Origin: a gamma proteobacterium SCGC AAA076-P13
Lineage (GTDB): Bacteria; Pseudomonadota; Gammaproteobacteria; Magnimaribacterales; D2472
DNA length: 64,000 bases
Assembly: GCA_000384935.1 (NCBI GenBank)
Contig: ARRA01000001.1
Coordinates: 62,001-126,000 of the forward strand
Reading direction: 5' to 3'
Every line of letters begins with the position of its first letter. The stretch's first letter is position 1. Below, piece by piece: positions 10,224 through 19,285 of this stretch. The notes under the pieces were generated by a model that was not told the DNA's origin, did no database searches, and saw only the letters and a program-made list of their open reading frames with translations. The position numbers and the translations under genes are program-made.

Positions 10224-12548
10224 TTAATTAGAATATTGATATATATTATTTTGCAAAAATGCAGTGTTTATTTTTGAGCTATTTAATTCTTTTATATTGG
10301 TCTTCTCTGTTCCGATAAATTGGTTATCGAAAACTCTGGTGATGGGTTCACCTACAGTATGGGCAATTTTGATACCAGGGCTTTTCAAGAGTTTATTTTT
10401 TTCAATATTAGTAACTTGAACCCCGTGTAAGAGTATCGAGCTTTTAGATTTATTCCTAGAGCCATGACCAACATTCGTTAATGTTGAGTTAGTTAAATTA
10501 AAATGAGGTCCAAAAGTGCTCTCATCTGTACCACCCCTATAAAGACTTACAAGAGAACCGCCAATGTCTTTAAAAATTGAATCAGAAATAGATACATATT
10601 CAGCATTATAGATACCATAATCCTCATACTCTTTATTTAATAAGAGAACAGATCCTGAAATATTCGTAAATTCTGAATTTTTTATAGTAATAGAGTTAGC
10701 AAATGAGCCTTTTGAAGGATTTATAAAATCAAATGAATGATTGATATTTAAATCATATATTGAACAGTTTTCAACTATAAGTTGGTAATTATCTAATATT
10801 GATTTGTGAGTCCTAATTACACTATTACCAGCACTATCTGGCGATTCTGAACCAGAAATCTGAAGCCCTGATAGCTTTAAATTTCCTCCATTTTTTATTT
10901 CAAAAAGATTTCCTCTCTCAAAAAATATTTTTGTATTTTTTGCCTTTGACTTGATTGTTATGGACTTATTAATTTGTAATATTTTGTTAACTGTATATTC
11001 ACCTGGAGCTAAGAGTAAGATATCACCAGATTTGGTAAGCTTTAGGGCATTAAAAATATTATTATCACCTGGCTTAACCTCTATTACATTTCCGGAATCA
11101 AAAGTATCCTCAATTGATGGCTTTGGATACCATTGAACACCAACTTTATCTTTAGTAATGGGATTAAGTGATCTAGAGACCCCTTCTTTAATAAGGATAT
11201 CTTTTGGGTAAAGCAGGTTGTTAGCTAGACGGACATAATCAAAACTAACTGAGTTAAAGCCATCGTTGAATTGAAAATTACTTATTTTATTTATTAAGTT
11301 ATTTGTAAATTTAATACCACTAATGTCATCAAATACCTTGAATGGATCTTTATTATTTTGTTGGTAAATAAGATTATTTTTAAACTCTGAGTTTTTTGGG
11401 ACTGCTGATCTCTCTTGATCACTGCCAGATGCAAAGTGTATATGGTCGGAATTTATTATTGAATTATTTTGAATAATTGAATCCTCGACTTGATGGTACC
11501 TATTAATACTTGAGTTAGGAACGCCATTCATTACCACCAAGGCTCCACCAAATCGATATCCCTTTAGGCCTTCCATGTAATTATTTTTAATTAATTGGCG
11601 TTTATTTATTACCCTAATACCGCCTGTATGATCTTGATTATTGCCAAGAAAAATATTTTCTTCTACTGCAGTATCGTTACCGTGCCTCATGGTCAAAGTG
11701 CCTCGAGATTCGAAGAAGATATTTCCAATAAACTTATTATTACCTGATTTATTTGAAACAATCTCAAGCTCTCCATCACAACGATCAAAAAAATTATTTT
11801 TTACAAGAGTGTGTGATTTAGATAATGAGAAATGGCTTGTTCCTATTCTTAGTGTTTCACCACCATTTGAACCTAGAATTTGGCGGGGTCCAAAATAGTT
11901 ATTTTCAATTATATGATAATTTTCTTGGCTTTCCAGAGTGTTAAGTTTAACTGCTAAAGTTACTCCCTTGTTCTTCTTGCCTTCTAGGTGATTGGAATCA
12001 AAGCGATTATGTTTGCCATAAATTGTGACCCAAGAATCATTCTCTGTTCTTTCTGGGTTATTAAAGTTATCAATAACGACTTGCGTAACTCTTGAATGAT
12101 TAGCAAGCAATAGTTTATTTTGACGGAATTCTATTACAGAACTAGTTGGCGTAAATCCATTTTTAAAAATTAAACCAGAAACAACAAGATGCTCGCCAGC
12201 TATTCTTAAATTTGACTCTCCTGTAATCAGAACATTTCCATTAGTTTGAGATCTTAATGTAATTGGTTTGTCTTTGCTTCCCTGGCCAACAAAAAGAATT
12301 TCAAAATTAGACCAGACACCATCTTTTAAAATAATAGTGTCGCCTGGTTTGACATTTTTAACTCTATCCTCATATTCAAGCTGTGTTGACACTAAAAAAT
12401 CTTCAGCAATTAAATGGTTCAAAGAAAATAAAGTTAAACAAAGAACAATAAAGTTAGAGGATATTGTTTTATTTAGTAAATTCAAAATATATATAAGCCC
12501 ACTTAAATTTTGTATACCAAAGCTATGTAATATAAAGTTTTTTGTCAT
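10224..12548 (-). CDS. PL6-type alginate lyase (chondroitinase-B fold), two beta-helix segments
   Basis: 774 aa; KPGDTIILKDGVWSNFEILFVGQGSKDKPITLRSQTNGNVLITGESNLRIAGEHLVVSGLIFKNG; second helix begins at VIEVKPGDNNIFNALKLTKSGDILLLAPGEY. Confidence 0.87.
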   Translation of the reverse strand: MTKNFILHSFGIQNLSGLIYILNLLNKTISSNFIVLCLTLFSLNHLIAEDFLVSTQLEYEDRVKNVKPGDTIILKDGVWSNFEILFVGQGSKDKPITLRSQTNGNVLITGESNLRIAGEHLVVSGLIFKNGFTPTSSVIEFRQNKLLLANHSRVTQVVIDNFNNPERTENDSWVTIYGKHNRFDSNHLEGKKNKGVTLAVKLNTLESQENYHIIENNYFGPRQILGSNGGETLRIGTSHFSLSKSHTLVKNNFFDRCDGELEIVSNKSGNNKFIGNIFFESRGTLTMRHGNDTAVEENIFLGNNQDHTGGIRVINKRQLIKNNYMEGLKGYRFGGALVVMNGVPNSSINRYHQVEDSIIQNNSIINSDHIHFASGSDQERSAVPKNSEFKNNLIYQQNNKDPFKVFDDISGIKFTNNLINKISNFQFNDGFNSVSFDYVRLANNLLYPKDILIKEGVSRSLNPITKDKVGVQWYPKPSIEDTFDSGNVIEVKPGDNNIFNALKLTKSGDILLLAPGEYTVNKILQINKSITIKSKAKNTKIFFERGNLFEIKNGGNLKLSGLQISGSESPDSAGNSVIRTHKSILDNYQLIVENCSIYDLNINHSFDFINPSKGSFANSITIKNSEFTNISGSVLLLNKEYEDYGIYNAEYVSISDSIFKDIGGSLVSLYRGGTDESTFGPHFNLTNSTLTNVGHGSRNKSKSSILLHGVQVTNIEKNKLLKSPGIKIAHTVGEPITRVFDNQFIGTEKTNIKELNSSKINTAFLQNNIYQYSN

Positions 12549-12554
12549 ACCAAA
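12541..12554. promoter_or_regulatory. putative FadR/GntR operator (site A, overlaps PL6 start)
   Basis: TTTGTCATACCAAA matches the FadR-family pattern TNGT-N3-ACNA. Confidence 0.45.
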
Positions 12555-12585
12555 TCTTAATAAAAATATATAAATATTATATATT

Positions 12586-12597
12586 TTGTAATACCAA
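12586..12597. promoter_or_regulatory. putative FadR/GntR operator (site B)
   Basis: TTGTAATACCAA matches TNGT-N3-ACNA; in the PL6/regulator intergenic region. Confidence 0.5.
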
Positions 12598-12694
12598 TTA
12601 ACAAACTATATCGTACATATGATGCACTGTATTGATATTACAGCAATTGTTTTAAAAGTAATTAAATATTTTTTTTTTATCTATTCTATCAAAA

Positions 12695-12707
12695 ATTGTA
12701 ATACAAT
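12695..12707. promoter_or_regulatory. putative FadR/GntR operator (site C, upstream of regulator)
   Basis: ATTGT-AAT-ACAAT, perfect inverted repeat around a 3-nt centre; matches TNGT-N3-ACNA. Confidence 0.5.
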
Positions 12708-12733
12708 CTCTGATCATTCATTATTAAATACAT

Positions 12734-13471
12734 ATGAAGAATAAAGAAAGGTTATATATAAAAATTTCAAAAAGTATCGCATTGCTTATTAATAATGGTG
12801 AGTTTCCTGTTGGGAGCAGACTGCCAACAGAGAGAGAACTTTCCGAAATATTTAATGTAAGTAGACCAACTATTCGTGAAGCAATAATTGCTCTAGAGGT
12901 AAAGGAAATAGTCTCGATCAAAGCTGGATCAGGAGTTTATGTAGTTGGGAATACTCTTAAGATTGAGGATTTTTCTGGAGATATTAGTGCTTTTGAGCTA
13001 TTGGAAGCCAGAGTGATATTAGAAAGTGAGTCTGCATCACTGGCAGCTAGAATGATAACATCTGATGAAATTGATTTATTACAAGCTTCTCTAGAAAATA
13101 TGAAGACTGAAAATGCGCAATGTTCCAAAGCAGATAGAGAATTTCATACATTAATAGCGCATGGAACACATAACAAAGTCTTACTTAAACAAATTACCCA
13201 TCTCTGGGATTTGCAAGACAATCTAAATCATATCAATCAGAAACGTGAATCAGTTTGTATTGATGAGGATAGGCACTCAAAAATAGCAGATCATGAGGCT
13301 ATATTTGAAGCTATAAAAAATAGAGACTCAAAAGCTGCTAAAAAAGCAATGCAATTGCACTTTACTGATCTATTACATGCTATGCATGAAATTACTGAAA
13401 AGAAAGTTGTTGATGAGGCTAGAAATAAAGCCTTAGATATGAGAAAACGATTTATTATTTCTAATTCTTAA
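12734..13471 (+). CDS. FadR/GntR family transcriptional regulator with FCD domain
   Basis: wHTH GEFPVGSRLPTERELSEIFNVSRPTIREAIIALEVKEIV plus FCD-type C-terminus (LLEARVILESESASLAA, DREFHTLIAHGTHNKVL). Confidence 0.92.
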   Translation: MKNKERLYIKISKSIALLINNGEFPVGSRLPTERELSEIFNVSRPTIREAIIALEVKEIVSIKAGSGVYVVGNTLKIEDFSGDISAFELLEARVILESESASLAARMITSDEIDLLQASLENMKTENAQCSKADREFHTLIAHGTHNKVLLKQITHLWDLQDNLNHINQKRESVCIDEDRHSKIADHEAIFEAIKNRDSKAAKKAMQLHFTDLLHAMHEITEKKVVDEARNKALDMRKRFIISNS

Positions 13472-13473
13472 TA

Positions 13474-13507
13474 AAAAAAAGCTTCATGAGGGGACACGAA
13501 GCTTTTT
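13474..13507 (+). terminator. rho-independent terminator after the GntR-family regulator
   Basis: AAAAAGCTTC-N12-GAAGCTTTTT. Confidence 0.75.
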
Positions 13508-13544
13508 AAGTTTTCATTAATTTGCCATCAAACAAAGCAAACTA

Positions 13545-13580
13545 AAAAAAAGAAAAACAATACCCCGATTAGATCGGGGT
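13545..13580 (-). terminator. rho-independent terminator after TonB receptor 1
   Basis: Minus strand ACCCCGAT-CTA-ATCGGGGT followed by a T-rich tract. Confidence 0.75.
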
Positions 13581-13587
13581 TATTAAA

Positions 13588-16533
13588 TTAGAACCTATAA
13601 CTAGCCCCAATTGTAATCCTTCTGTCTGGGATACCAGCAAAACACAAAGGTCCAGATTGACTAACACAGTGTTGGCTTATGCCCTCTTCTGTTAAGTTAA
13701 CTGCTTCTATGCCTATGTTCAGCTTTTCACTAACATCATAGTTAACGCTTGCATTAAGCTGCGCTCTATCTAATGTCCAAACTGGGAAACTAAATGTACT
13801 ACTACCACTTGTATTAGCACCACCAGCAAAGTCATTAGTTCTAAAAGCCTCACGCCATGTATAACGCATTCTTGCTGATAGTTTATTCTTTTCATAGAAA
13901 ACAGTAACGTTGTAAGCATCCTCAGAGAAATCTAAAAGACCTCTATCAATACATACATCACCCAATACAGTTAAACCTCTTCCAGAAGTACAATCTTGTG
14001 TAGATCCACCACTGAAGTCTTGAGTCGTATAGTTAGCAAGAACACCAAAACCAGATGCCCATCCTAATTTTTCTTCAAAACTTGAAAGATCATATTGAAA
14101 TGCAAACTCAAACCCTGATTGAGTTGTAGTATCTGAATCATTTCCAGGCCTTGTAAAGTCAACACACATTCCAGTGGTATTAGGATCACCTAAAACATTT
14201 GGTTGAACAATTGGGTTATATATTCCTCCACCAGGACATGTTGGATCAGTTTCTCTAGCAAATCCATCAGTAGTAGAAGGATCTACAACCAAGAGAGCAC
14301 CCTCAAAGTCCTGTCCAAATATATTAGTTCTATCTTTAGTAAAATAGCCAACACTAGCTACAGCAGCTGGTGCAAAATACCACTCAAAACCAATTTCAAT
14401 AGAATCAACTTCCTCAGGCTCTAATCCAGGATTTCCCAAACTGACAGAAGCATTCTCACTGGTGTTAAAAGTAAAACCAGTATTTAGGTTATTAAACCCA
14501 GGTCTTCTAATGTCTGATGTGTAACCAAAACGAACAAGCATCTCATCATTTAACTCAGCAACAATATTAATTCTAGGTAAGATATAGTCATATGAACCCT
14601 TAGTTGATACTAAACTTCTATCACCACTTGAATTTGCAGGACCATAAGCAACAGAGTCAACCTCAGTATCAACATATCTAAAACCAAAATTACCTCTGTA
14701 TATACCATGTTCAAAGTTTGCTTGAGCATAAAGAGCAGTCGACTCTTCACTTACATCATAGTATGAATTGGTATCAGATTTGATATTCGCAATAGATGGG
14801 CTAGATGGATCATGAGCTATAACAGCATCTTGTAATATCTTTAAAACACCAAATGGATCAGAAAATGATAAGTCAGGATTTATTAGCAAGAAGTTTCTAA
14901 TACATAGACTTCTTCCATCGCCTGAACAAAAGTTTGATGGACCAGGAACTAATAGTTGAGAAAATAAAGAGCCATTAGGGCTATCAACCATTTTACTAAA
15001 TCCACCTATTTTTCCACTAACTTTATCAAATACACTGGACTGTTCACTTGAACGAATACCAAAGTCAACAGTTGTTATTGAATTCCAGTCTAGGTCATAT
15101 GTGAAATCAAGTCTCATGCTTGATTGCTCATTAGTATTTGTATTTCTTCCAATATCAACTTGATCTAATACAACATTATTAGGGTCTAATAAATCAGACG
15201 GTGAAGGTGCATATGCAGAATTAAAATTAACCCCAAATGCTAGAGCACCATCAGAAAAGTCATATATATAAGGAACACAATTATCATTACTACTACCATC
15301 AAGAGGACAATTTGGGTTAATAAAGTTAACAGTTGTATTTAAAGTAGGATTTAGAGTGTCTGAACTAGATTTTGAAATTTCAAATGTAGTGAATAATCTA
15401 TCTCCCTCCAATTCGCCTCTAAATGAAAATACATCAGTATCAGTGACACGTGAGTTAGTTTCACTTGAAAAACGAAGATTTGGATCATCGTCGTCATTCG
15501 CTAAATCTGGAACCAGTTCTCCCTTATAAGCTGCTGGATATCTGCCTGGACCGACACCAAAATCTACATACTCGAAGGCGCTAGGGATACTTATATTCTT
15601 TAATGAGCTAACACCAGAGCCTTGAAGTCTATATTGGTCTCTGCTTCTTTCCTGCTCAGTAATTACCGCATCAAAAGAAAGTGTTAAGTTCTCATTAAAC
15701 GAAGGAGCCCATTCAAATGTTGTAGATATGTTATTAGTTTCATAATCATCATTCTCCTGCTCTTGTAATAAGAATTGAATACCTAGGTATTCTGAAGGAT
15801 CCGATCCTGAAGGAGATGCTATGTTATCTCTGTCAGCACGAGGGCGAAATGAAACTGCTTCTTGTTCAGTAATACTGCCTGTAAATACAAAACCAAAATC
15901 GCCAGCATCACTGGACCATGTATCTCCAAATGCACCTGAAATTCTAGGAAGAGCATCTTCAACACTCAAGCTACTTTCTTCTAATTGGTATCTTAATGAT
16001 CCCAACCTTTCAGATAAATCTAATGGACGTATTGTCTTAAGATTCACAATACCACCAATAGCACCTTCAGTTGTTTTAGCTTCTGGTGATTTAATTACTT
16101 CAAGGGAAGAAATAATAGCAGCATTTACATCTTCAAAACTTATGCCACCTCTTCCGGAACCAGAACCAACTGTTGAAACTCCATTAATCTCTACTCTATT
16201 AGAGTTAGTTCCTCTAATTTGAACGCCGGTACCAACACCAGCAGTTCTTGTAATCTGAACACCGGTAATATTTTCAAGAACCTCAGCAAGATTTTGATCA
16301 GGTAGCTTACCAATGTCTTCGGCTACAATTACTTCAATTAAGTTATCAGAGCTTCTTTTTTGTGCAACTGCACTTGCAAGAGCCGATCTAATTCCTGTTA
16401 CAACAACTTCTTCTACTGCGTCGTCCTTTGAGTCTTCAACAGCTTGTGCTGAGACAGTGAAAGGCACTGTTAATAAAAGACTAAATGCGATGGTTAATAA
16501 CTGTTTAAAATTAAACTTATATATGTTCATCAT
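13588..16533 (-). CDS. TonB-dependent receptor (candidate alginate-oligomer receptor)
   Basis: 981 aa; plug domain VEEVVVTGIRSALASAVAQKRSSDNLIEVIVAEDIGKLPDQNLAEVLENITGVQITR; C-terminal RRITIGASYRF. Confidence 0.95.
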   Translation of the reverse strand: MMNIYKFNFKQLLTIAFSLLLTVPFTVSAQAVEDSKDDAVEEVVVTGIRSALASAVAQKRSSDNLIEVIVAEDIGKLPDQNLAEVLENITGVQITRTAGVGTGVQIRGTNSNRVEINGVSTVGSGSGRGGISFEDVNAAIISSLEVIKSPEAKTTEGAIGGIVNLKTIRPLDLSERLGSLRYQLEESSLSVEDALPRISGAFGDTWSSDAGDFGFVFTGSITEQEAVSFRPRADRDNIASPSGSDPSEYLGIQFLLQEQENDDYETNNISTTFEWAPSFNENLTLSFDAVITEQERSRDQYRLQGSGVSSLKNISIPSAFEYVDFGVGPGRYPAAYKGELVPDLANDDDDPNLRFSSETNSRVTDTDVFSFRGELEGDRLFTTFEISKSSSDTLNPTLNTTVNFINPNCPLDGSSNDNCVPYIYDFSDGALAFGVNFNSAYAPSPSDLLDPNNVVLDQVDIGRNTNTNEQSSMRLDFTYDLDWNSITTVDFGIRSSEQSSVFDKVSGKIGGFSKMVDSPNGSLFSQLLVPGPSNFCSGDGRSLCIRNFLLINPDLSFSDPFGVLKILQDAVIAHDPSSPSIANIKSDTNSYYDVSEESTALYAQANFEHGIYRGNFGFRYVDTEVDSVAYGPANSSGDRSLVSTKGSYDYILPRINIVAELNDEMLVRFGYTSDIRRPGFNNLNTGFTFNTSENASVSLGNPGLEPEEVDSIEIGFEWYFAPAAVASVGYFTKDRTNIFGQDFEGALLVVDPSTTDGFARETDPTCPGGGIYNPIVQPNVLGDPNTTGMCVDFTRPGNDSDTTTQSGFEFAFQYDLSSFEEKLGWASGFGVLANYTTQDFSGGSTQDCTSGRGLTVLGDVCIDRGLLDFSEDAYNVTVFYEKNKLSARMRYTWREAFRTNDFAGGANTSGSSTFSFPVWTLDRAQLNASVNYDVSEKLNIGIEAVNLTEEGISQHCVSQSGPLCFAGIPDRRITIGASYRF

Positions 16534-16625
16534 GTTTTGGTTCCCCCCAAAAAAAATTTAAATCAATCCTTATAATACAAACTTATTTGACAAAAGCAAT
16601 CATTTTGGCTTAACAATATATATTA

Positions 16626-16640
16626 ATTGGTCTTACCAAT
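16626..16640. promoter_or_regulatory. putative FadR/GntR operator (site D, upstream of TonB receptor)
   Basis: ATTGGT-CTT-ACCAAT, perfect 6-bp inverted repeat around 3 nt; contains TGGT-N3-ACCA. Confidence 0.6.
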
Positions 16641-16739
16641 ATAATTAAAAATAAGTTATTTAAAAAAAAGTTATCAATATCTAAGTTAAATCAAATTTAA
16701 TATACTTATAGACAAAGAAATCAACTCTCATAATTAAAA

Positions 16740-17559
16740 ATGGATATTGGTATAGATTTTGGAATCACCAACACTGATTTAGTCATTGTGGATAATGGTA
16801 CTTCTACATTTCATACATTTGCATCTAAAGAGAGTATTGATACTAAGCTATTAGATACTATCTTTTCTAAATTGAATCTCACTGACTTGGAGATTGAAAA
16901 TATTGCAGTAACTGGGGGTAAATCAAGCAATCTACCAGAATCTTATAATTCAATACCCATAACAAAGGTGAATGAAGTTTTTGCTATAGGGAGTGGTGCA
17001 AAGGCAATTTATAACATCCAAGAAGATTCATATGTTGTTGTAAGTACTGGAACCGGAACTGCATGTGTAAGTTATATTAATGGGGAATTTCATCATTTAG
17101 GTGGTATTTCTTTTGGTGGTGGGACTCTTCAGGGATTATCAAATTTGCTAGTTGATACCAAAGATTCTAAAAAAATAAACAGTATGGCTTTTGATGGAGA
17201 TAAAAATAGTCTAGATATGCTTATTGGTGAAGTTGTAAATAATATTGGCTCTCTTGACCCTGACATAACTGCATCAAATTTTTTCCAAAGCAAGGGATTT
17301 AAAAAAATTCGCTGATGAAGATATAGCAGCATCTCTTATGAATATGACTGGAGAGGTAATAGGCACTGTAGCTTATTTGAATGCCTTGCTTGTTGGTGTT
17401 GATAAAGTCTATTTTGTAGGAAGAGTTTCTTTACTTGAATCCGTTACATCAGCTATAGATAAAAGATTAGAACTTGCAGGTGTTACAAGTGTATATATTG
17501 AAAATAGGGAATTTGCTAATGCAGTTGGCTCACTATCTTTTTTGAAGCCAGATAGGTAG
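16740..17559 (+). pseudogene. type II pantothenate kinase-like (CoaW/Fumble family), split by a 1-nt frameshift in an A7 run
   Basis: ORF 16740-17315 (DIGIDFGITNTDLVIVDNG... VVVSTGTGTACVSYINGEFHHLGGISFGGGTLQGLSNL) continues in the +1 frame (FADEDIAASLMNMTGEVIGTVAYLNALLVGVDKVYFVGR...NAVGSLSFLKP) to 17559. Removing one A at 17301-17307 yields a 272-codon ORF. Confidence 0.75.
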
Positions 17560-17721
17560 ATAAAGCCTTAGATTTAATAGCTGTGATGCTCCTAGATGAG
17601 CCCCCCCCTTCTATCTTCTAAGTTACTTGAACACTAAATAGAAGGCTGCGATTTCTTTTTGTTTCTAGATTATGGCAAGATAAGTCAACCGTATTTATAA
17701 GTAGGAGTTATGTAAGGATTT

Positions 17722-17919
17722 ATGGATAGACTTGGATTAGTTATTCATTGGATTGGATTAATTGCAACTTGTTTTATGCTTGTGTTTTCTTTTTTAGACC
17801 AAAGTCAGGATGAGTTAATTATTCATCTAATTGCATCTAGTTTTCCAATTCTTATTGGCTGGATGTTTAGAGTTTTGTTGGTAGGTAAATGTAAATTGCT
17901 TCCATGGACGACATTATGA
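17722..17919 (+). CDS. small membrane protein (65 aa)
   Basis: Two predicted TM segments (GLVIHWIGLIATCFMLVFSFL; LIASSFPILIGWMFRVLLV); end overlaps the next gene start. Confidence 0.5.
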   Translation: MDRLGLVIHWIGLIATCFMLVFSFLDQSQDELIIHLIASSFPILIGWMFRVLLVGKCKLLPWTTL

Positions 17920-18902
17920 AAAAACTATTACTTATCCCCCTTTTACTTATTGGTTGCTCAGGGCCAACTGCGGATGCAACATCATATCTAAAAGAAACTA
18001 TTTCGTTCCCTTCAAAGAATATTTTAGGGATTGAAAATCTTTTTAATGATGATCTTAACAAGCAAGAGAGTTTAGAAGTTTTTGGCGTCCTACATTTCCC
18101 CAATAACTATAATGCAGCTCAGGCTTATCCTGTAATTGTTGCCTCTCACGGATCATCAAATTGGAGAGAGCATCATTTACAGTACATCGAGCAAATGCGA
18201 CAAGCTGATTTTATAGTTTTTGCTATGCATCCTTTTGACTCTAGGGGAGTCAATAGCACAGTCGGCAATCAGATGAATGTTACCAGCGAAACAATGATTT
18301 ACGAAATGGCTATGTCATTAAATCTATTGTGGGATGACCCAAGGTTTGATAACACCAAAATTTATTCTGCAGGCTGGAGCTTGGGTGGCACAGCAGCTCT
18401 TTTCAATGCATGGGTGCCGCTGCAACAAGCTTTAAATAAACCAGGGGCTTCATATGCAGGCTATCTCTTATGGTACCCAGGATGCTTAGCTTTGCCTGAT
18501 AATAATGACTGGGACAGTGATGTCTTTCAAATTTACATGGGGGAGGAGGATAACTATGTGCCACCAGAACCTTGTGTTGAGCTAGTATCTGAGATTAATA
18601 GTGGTGGTGGGAATGCTAAAATTACACTCTATCCGCGCTCCTTTCATTCATTTGATGGACCCAATCCATTGCGTCTGAATCCGGATGCATATAGCTGGAA
18701 TAATTGTAAATTTAAACTCAACGCTGTGACCAAGAAAGTTTATGATCCAAATAATATTAACTTAAAGTTTTCTGATCCAGCGGCTAGAGTAACCGCCTAT
18801 AGGAGTTGCGCTGTTAAAGGAGAAGTTATGGTTGGATTTAATCCGAAATATAAGAACTCCGCATTTGATGCATTGGCAAATCTCTTGCCTACTCTTCGAT
18901 AA
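17916..18902 (+). CDS. lipoprotein alpha/beta hydrolase (dienelactone hydrolase-like)
   Basis: MKKLLLIPLLLIGCSGP lipobox; YPVIVASHGSSNWREHH, GWSLGGTAALF, YPRSFHSFDGP. Confidence 0.8.
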   Translation: MKKLLLIPLLLIGCSGPTADATSYLKETISFPSKNILGIENLFNDDLNKQESLEVFGVLHFPNNYNAAQAYPVIVASHGSSNWREHHLQYIEQMRQADFIVFAMHPFDSRGVNSTVGNQMNVTSETMIYEMAMSLNLLWDDPRFDNTKIYSAGWSLGGTAALFNAWVPLQQALNKPGASYAGYLLWYPGCLALPDNNDWDSDVFQIYMGEEDNYVPPEPCVELVSEINSGGGNAKITLYPRSFHSFDGPNPLRLNPDAYSWNNCKFKLNAVTKKVYDPNNINLKFSDPAARVTAYRSCAVKGEVMVGFNPKYKNSAFDALANLLPTLR

Positions 18903-19168
18903 GGTAGGAATAGTTACCACCTCTAGAAGACTAAAACTCGTAAATACGGCGAATAGCAAACCTCTGGCTCTACAACAAGAAAGCAGTATCCAACCTGCTC
19001 AGTGCATTACTCCAGAAGAACCTATACTATATAAACAAGAGCTTCAGAGCATCTAGGTTCTTTGCCAAGATAGGCTATTTATTAGCTAGCTGTTAGTGAA
19101 TGGCTGTTACCTTTGTCTTTTTGATATATAAATTATTTCTAATAATTTACCTTACTAATTCTTTTATA

Positions 19169-19252
19169 TTAGCTGTAGGCAAGCTTAACAACGTAAAAAA
19201 ATAAGGATATTGCAAGACATCCATATATTACCCAATTAACCCAATTATTCAT
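19169..19252 (-). CDS. putative 27-aa single-TM peptide
   Basis: Manual translation MNNWVNWVIYGCLAISLFFYVVKLAYS*; not in the ORF track; downstream of ggt on the same strand. Confidence 0.3.
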   Translation of the reverse strand: MNNWVNWVIYGCLAISLFFYVVKLAYS

Positions 19253-19285
19253 TATTTTTCCCTTAACTTAAATTGTAGAGGTAAT

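Noticed and set aside
15821-16222. 133-aa ORF antisense to the TonB receptor
   Set aside because: Fully within a confident CDS on the other strand; low plausibility.
18832-19056. 74-aa ORF overlapping the lipoprotein hydrolase end
   Set aside because: No recognisable motif and overlaps the hydrolase in another frame; the hydrolase terminates plausibly without it.
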